From Bacteroides sp. UBA939 (GTDB lineage Bacteria; Bacteroidota; Bacteroidia; Bacteroidales; Bacteroidaceae): 8,513 nucleotides of DNA. The position numbers and the translations under genes were made by a program. The notes under the pieces are model-generated. The model ran no database searches. It was given only the letters and a program-made list of their open reading frames with translations, and was not told the origin of the DNA. The stretch spans positions 1 to 8,513 of the forward strand of contig NZ_DBDF01000116.1 in assembly GCF_002293435.1 (NCBI RefSeq), read 5' to 3'. Positions 5,220 to 8,513 of the stretch are shown here, in pieces (within the stretch, counting starts at the first letter, position 1; every line of letters starts with the position of its first letter).

Positions 5220-5371
5220 GTGCTACAATCGTATTGTTTTAACATCCCCGGACTACATTCGGTCTGCATTTGCACGATTTTCGTCCCATTTGGAAGGGTA
5301 GTTAAGTTACTGATAATCAATAAATGACAAAAGCTTCGACCATTTCTGATCGAAGCTTTTGCGCTACTTTG
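5220..5371. other. Probable attachment-site region (att) at the 3' end of tRNA-Cys
   Basis: Non-coding 152 bp between the integrase start and the tRNA 3' end, the place where tRNA-targeting integrases usually cross over. The crossover core may include the tRNA 3' end or the hairpin at 5328-5361. The partner att copy should lie left of the window, so the core cannot be delimited here. I saw no clear integrase promoter in it. Confidence 0.4.
5328..5361 (-). terminator. Terminator hairpin after tRNA-Cys
   Basis: CAAAAGCTTCGA pairs perfectly with TCGAAGCTTTTG (12 bp; 14 with inner C-G and G-U pairs), with a 6-nt inner loop. It starts 10 nt past the tRNA 3' end. The built-in A4 and T4 make it usable in both directions, so it may also insulate host genes from the element. 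Confidence 0.8.
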
Positions 5372-5443
5372 AGGTTCCTGGCGGATTCGAACCGCCGTAC
5401 ACGGTTTTGCAGACCGCTGACTAAGCCACTCATCCAAGGAACC
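5372..5443 (-). tRNA. tRNA-Cys (anticodon GCA)
   Basis: Read on the minus strand the 72-nt cloverleaf has acceptor stem GGTTCCT/AGGAACC, discriminator U (typical of tRNA-Cys), anticodon stem-loop CGGT-CTGCAAA-ACCG with GCA at 5410-5408, and T-arm GGCGG-TTCGAAT-CCGCC. The 3' CCA is not encoded. Its 3' end faces the integrase, the usual geometry for a phage attachment tRNA. Confidence 0.96.
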
Positions 5444-5462
5444 AGCTTTTCGTTTGCGGTTG

Positions 5463-5493
5463 CAAAGGTAGTACATTTTTTGAAATTACCAAC
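5463..5493 (-). promoter_or_regulatory. Probable promoter of tRNA-Cys
   Basis: On the minus strand GTTG (5493-5490), a 19-nt spacer and TACCTTTG (5470-5463). The -7 element is a full match, the -33 has one mismatch. Transcription would start about 10-15 nt before the tRNA 5' end at 5443. It overlaps the stop codon of the small Cys-rich gene. Confidence 0.6.
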
Positions 5494-5708
5494 TATCCGC
5501 AACCTTTTTTCTTCTTCTCCTTTTTAGCTGTACTACACTCTGCACGCTTTTCGTCCATCAATTTCTTTATCTCACAACCGGTTACGCAATTCGCACACGG
5601 ATTATCTTTTTTCTTCATCCGGCGGAAAAAAGCATAAGAAGCCCATCCTATCCGGACGACACATAACAGTAACAGGATGGCTACCACCCATTGTTGCCAA
5701 TTCGTCAT
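5493..5708 (-). CDS. FeoB-associated Cys-rich membrane protein
   Basis: A 71-aa protein with one N-terminal membrane segment (about 7-27, WVVAILLLLCVVRIGWASYAF), then a basic stretch and a cysteine cluster: NPCANCVTGC at about 37-46, Cys at about 58, and a final Cys in KKKKGCG. This matches the small FeoB-associated Cys-rich family found downstream of feoB; the cysteines are thought to bind iron or act near FeoB, but the function is not established. Its ATG overlaps the feoAB stop by four bases (ATGA), so the two genes form an operon with coupled translation. Confidence 0.88.
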   Translation of the reverse strand: MTNWQQWVVAILLLLCVVRIGWASYAFFRRMKKKDNPCANCVTGCEIKKLMDEKRAECSTAKKEKKKKGCG

Positions 5709-8173
5709 ATAAACAATCCTCCTATTCTATAAATGGCAAATGTCATTACCCACGCAAGCAGCGTAGTATATATAGCCGTAAACATTGCCCACTTCCAACT
5801 ACCGGATTCCTGCCTGATAGCTACAAATGTTGCAATGCACGGAAAGTATAACAAAACAAATACCATATAGCAAAATGCTACCAACGGGGTAATAGGAATA
5901 CGTTCTGCAAGACTTGCAGCGTCGGCATCAGCATTGTTTGTATAAAGTACTCCCAGTGTACTTACCACCAACTCCTTGGCACCTACGCCCGAAAGCAAAC
6001 CTATACCTAACTTCCAGTCGAAACCTAACGGTTTCAATACGGGTTCAATTGCTTTTCCTATCTGTCCGATGTAAGAATTCTCCTGTTGCTGCGCCATTGT
6101 CTCGTATGCATCATGATTGGGGTAGTATCCCAATGCCCATATCACAATAGAAGCTATCATAATAATGCCTCCCATCTTACGAAGATACTGTGCACCTTTC
6201 TCCCACGTATGCCGGAAAATGGCTTTAGCAGTCGGTAAACGATATGGCGGAAGCTCCATAACAAACGGAGTATCATCTCCTTTCACCAGAAAACGGCTGA
6301 ACAGGCGCGCCATCAATACCGCCAACAGAATACCTATTACGTAGATAAGCAACATTATCATACTGCCATTGTTCGGGAAAAAGGCGCCTACCAACAGCAG
6401 ATAGATGGGTAGACGGGCGCTGCATGACATCAATGGATTGACAAGTATAGTGATTAAACGGCTCTTACGGTTCTCAATAGTACGAGAAGCCATTATGGCA
6501 GGAACATTACAACCGAACCCCATGACTAATGGGATAAAGGATTTACCATGTAATCCCATCTTGTGCATGATTTTATCCATAATAAATGCGGCACGCGCCA
6601 TATAGCCGGAGTCTTCCATCAATGATATGCAGAAATAAAGAATCAGGATATTTGGCAGGAAAACAATAACGCTGCCTACTCCACCCACAATACCGTCCAC
6701 TAATAAGTCTTTCAGCGGCCCTTCTCCCATATTATTCTGTATCAGATTTCCGATAATTCCCACCAGCCATTCGATAGCCATCATCGGATATTCGCCAAGA
6801 ATGAATGTTCCCTGAAACATGAGATACATAAACAGAAAGAAAATAGGAAATCCCCAGAAGCGATGTGTCACGATAAAATCTATCATACGGGTAGTATGCG
6901 CCTTGTCTTTCTGATTTTCCACAAATGTTTCTTTTAAAGCGCCCGATATGAAACCGTACTTGGCATCGGTAATTGCGTGTTCACAATCTTCATTGAGCAC
7001 ATCATGAATACGACGACTTTCCTGGTTGCGAACGGCTATAATCTTTTCGCCATTGGGCAATGCTTCGACTATTTTCCTCAGGTCACGGTCGTTTTCCAAT
7101 AGTTTAATAGCCAGAAAGCGCGTAGAATATTCATGGCGAATGTTCTCGTTCTCACTAATAATGCGTTTAACCTCTTCAATGCTACGTTCCAATTCCGGGC
7201 CGTGATTGATGTGTATATGGCGATAGAAACCATGAGAACGCTCTTCTTCCTGATAATTACCCGAACCATAACCGGGCACATATTCCTGATGCCACTTTGC
7301 CAAGTCCTGCAAAACTTCAACCCGAACTTCTCCTTTTTTGTCCAGAAAGTCGGCGCCTTCATAAATACTGATAACCACATGGAACAGTTCATCAATTCCT
7401 CTGCCTGCGCGCGAAACCGTAGGTACCATAGGAACACCAAACAATTCACTGAGTTTCATATAATCCAGCGTATTGCCGCTGGATTCCAGTTCGTCGTACA
7501 TATTAAGTGCTATCACCATACGCACGTTCATGTCAATCAGCTGGGTTGTCAGGTAAAGGTTGCGTTCCAGGTTCGAGGAGTCTACTACGTTGATAACGAT
7601 ATCCGGTGTTTCATCAATGATGTGGCGGCGAACATAAATCTCTTCGGGGCTATATGCAGAAAGCGAATACGTACCGGGCAGATCGACCAGACGAAAGTGA
7701 TAGCCTTGAAAATCGAAGTAACCTTCCTTGGCATCTACGGTGACGCCACTGTAATTGCCTACATGCTCGTGCGAACCGGAAGCGATATTAAACAGGGATG
7801 TCTTACCGCTGTTGGGGTTTCCCACCAAAGCTACATTAATAGTACGGCGTTTTCCGAGAGCAATGTGTTTCAATTCTACCTCACCAGGATAAATATCCTC
7901 TCTCATTCCCGAATGATATTCAGGCTTCGTTGCATGTTTCTTCGCTTCCTGTTCGCTGATGACTTCGATCCTTTCCGCTTCCTGCCGGCGCAAAGATATC
8001 TCATAGCCCATCACTTCATACTTTATAGGGTCTTTCAATGGAGCGTTCAGTAGCACTTCTACCGTCTTTCCTTTGATAAACCCCATTTCTACAATCCGTT
8101 TACGGAAACCACCGTGCCCCAGCACTTTGACGATTACACCTTTCTCTCCAGTTCTCAAATCGGACAAACGCAT
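5705..8173 (-). CDS. feoB: FeoA-FeoB fusion, ferrous iron transporter
   Basis: An 822-aa inner-membrane Fe2+ importer. Residues 1-75 are a FeoA SH3-like domain (MRLSDLRTGEKG, then GGFRKRIVEMGF). The FeoB G domain follows: G1 GNPNSGKT (118-125), G2 Thr145, G3 DLPG (164-167), G4 NMYD (224-227), and a G5-like SRAGRG. After a helical linker comes the membrane domain with both gate motifs, including the Cys motif SCSARLPIY and GVGAKELVVSTLG. E. coli encodes FeoA (75 aa) and FeoB (773 aa) separately; the summed length fits a fusion. Frame is open to 8230, but the promoter at 8200-8231 lies inside that extension, so the start is at 8173 (typical FeoA opening) or, less likely, 8188. It heads the feo operon. 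Confidence 0.96.
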   Translation of the reverse strand: MRLSDLRTGEKGVIVKVLGHGGFRKRIVEMGFIKGKTVEVLLNAPLKDPIKYEVMGYEISLRRQEAERIEVISEQEAKKHATKPEYHSGMREDIYPGEVELKHIALGKRRTINVALVGNPNSGKTSLFNIASGSHEHVGNYSGVTVDAKEGYFDFQGYHFRLVDLPGTYSLSAYSPEEIYVRRHIIDETPDIVINVVDSSNLERNLYLTTQLIDMNVRMVIALNMYDELESSGNTLDYMKLSELFGVPMVPTVSRAGRGIDELFHVVISIYEGADFLDKKGEVRVEVLQDLAKWHQEYVPGYGSGNYQEEERSHGFYRHIHINHGPELERSIEEVKRIISENENIRHEYSTRFLAIKLLENDRDLRKIVEALPNGEKIIAVRNQESRRIHDVLNEDCEHAITDAKYGFISGALKETFVENQKDKAHTTRMIDFIVTHRFWGFPIFFLFMYLMFQGTFILGEYPMMAIEWLVGIIGNLIQNNMGEGPLKDLLVDGIVGGVGSVIVFLPNILILYFCISLMEDSGYMARAAFIMDKIMHKMGLHGKSFIPLVMGFGCNVPAIMASRTIENRKSRLITILVNPLMSCSARLPIYLLLVGAFFPNNGSMIMLLIYVIGILLAVLMARLFSRFLVKGDDTPFVMELPPYRLPTAKAIFRHTWEKGAQYLRKMGGIIMIASIVIWALGYYPNHDAYETMAQQQENSYIGQIGKAIEPVLKPLGFDWKLGIGLLSGVGAKELVVSTLGVLYTNNADADAASLAERIPITPLVAFCYMVFVLLYFPCIATFVAIRQESGSWKWAMFTAIYTTLLAWVMTFAIYRIGGLFI

Positions 8174-8199
8174 AGTTCTCTTTCTCATTAATTTCCGTG

Positions 8200-8231
8200 C
8201 AAAGATATGATACTTACACGTAGTCGGCAAA
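8200..8231 (-). promoter_or_regulatory. Promoter of feoAB
   Basis: On the minus strand TTTG (8231-8228), exactly 20 nt, and TATCTTTG (8207-8200): a perfect Bacteroidales match. It fixes the start codon: an ATG at 8230 lies upstream of the transcription start (about 8193), and the 8173 ATG has a leader of about 20 nt containing AGAAAGAGA. Confidence 0.88.
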
Positions 8232-8254
8232 TTATTTAGATTGTTTTTAAATAA
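8232..8254. promoter_or_regulatory. AT-rich dyad upstream of the feoAB promoter
   Basis: TTATTTA (8232-8238) and TAAATAA (8248-8254) form a 7-bp inverted repeat directly upstream of the -33 element. It could be an activator or repressor site for iron control; it is not a recognisable Fur box, and AT-rich DNA makes chance likely. Confidence 0.25.
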
Positions 8255-8280
8255 GACAGATAAAAAAGCCTACTTATTCC

Positions 8281-8347
8281 ATACGTTTTCCGTATCCTCT
8301 CCGTATCTCCTCCCGTTCTCCTCCTGTTCTTCTTCCGTTCTTCTTCC
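8281..8347. repeat. Six-unit degenerate 11-bp tandem repeat, strand-biased
   Basis: Units on the plus strand: ATACGTTTTCC, GTATCCTCTCC, GTATCTCCTCCC (12 bp), GTTCTCCTCCT, GTTCTTCTTCC, GTTCTTCTTCC. The last two are identical. The plus strand is nearly all pyrimidine, the minus strand purine (GGAAGAAGAAC). The unit length is not a multiple of three, so it is not a protein repeat. It lies in the 340-bp gene-free stretch upstream of feoAB. Purine tracts like this can form triplex DNA or bind RNA; function unknown. Confidence 0.75.
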
Positions 8348-8429
8348 ATCTTGTTCCTATACAAAGTGCTATTTACCGGGGAATTATGGAACAGGAGTGG
8401 GAACAAGATGGGGGGAGTTACTTAACTCC
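8321..8429. repeat. Crossing inverted repeats upstream of feoAB
   Basis: CCATCTTGTTCC (8346-8357) and GGAACAAGATGG (8400-8411) are a perfect 12-bp pair. CTCCTGTTC (8321-8329) and GAACAGGAG (8389-8397) are a perfect 9-bp pair. The pairs cross, so they can form a pseudoknot or alternative folds but not one simple hairpin. A third hairpin, GGAGTTA-CT-TAACTCC (8414-8429), follows. No gene is seen from here to 8513. Confidence 0.6.
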
Positions 8430-8513
8430 TGATTTGCATTAATTACTAATTGTTGCTTCACTAAGATTTAGCCTGCATGATTCATAAGTGCCTTGTCATA
8501 AATGAGAATTTAG

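Noticed and set aside
7133..8053. 306-aa plus-strand open frame opposite feoAB
   Set aside because: Long but wholly antisense to conserved FeoB G-domain coding sequence; translation shows no coherent domain.
8241..8432. 63-aa plus-strand open frame
   Set aside because: It is mostly a translation of the pyrimidine-rich tandem repeat (Ser/Pro/Leu-rich) and the 11-bp unit does not keep frame.
1..8513. CRISPR array or DGR template repeat inside the window
   Set aside because: No regularly spaced direct repeats with unique spacers, and no adenine-rich near-copy of 92-211 on either strand by eye.

Overview
The window looks like the junction between an integrated phage (prophage) and the chromosome of a Bacteroides-type bacterium. 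The host call rests on repeated matches to the Bacteroidales promoter pattern TTTG-N19-21-TAnnTTTG (best copies upstream of the 3220 gene and of feoAB), mostly weak Shine-Dalgarno signals, a FeoA-FeoB fusion followed by a Cys-rich FeoB partner, and Bacteroides-like phage genes. The genus is inferred; no species can be named from the sequence.

Layout. Positions 1-5371 appear to be mobile-element DNA. At the left edge, on the minus strand, is a C-type-lectin-like protein whose C-terminal 41 residues look like the variable region of a diversity-generating retroelement (DGR) target. Divergent from it is a Hin/Gin-type serine DNA invertase. Next, in one direction, comes a lysis cassette with overlapping genes: a probable holin, a T7-lysozyme-type amidase, and a small lipoprotein that also has a C-terminal membrane anchor, which is the design of a unimolecular spanin. 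A two-gene operon follows (a 144-aa protein with a possible C-terminal helix-turn-helix, and a 96-aa Xre-like protein), controlled by a promoter buried in a 17-bp perfect inverted repeat. A convergent tyrosine recombinase gene closes the element. It ends about 150 bp from the 3' end of a tRNA-Cys(GCA) gene, the likely attachment locus.

Positions 5372-8513 look like host chromosome: tRNA-Cys, a 71-aa Cys-rich membrane protein, feoAB (ferrous iron uptake) with a clear promoter, and an intergenic region holding a purine/pyrimidine-biased 11-bp tandem repeat with crossing inverted repeats.

How the parts may work together: the left-edge gene and the invertase suggest a receptor-binding module that can vary in two ways, by retroelement mutagenesis and by site-specific inversion. 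The reverse transcriptase and template repeat of a DGR are not in the window, so this remains a prediction about what lies to the left. The lysis genes would open inner membrane, wall and outer membrane in order. The operator-controlled pair and the integrase probably manage lysogeny. The Feo genes and tRNA are ordinary host functions.
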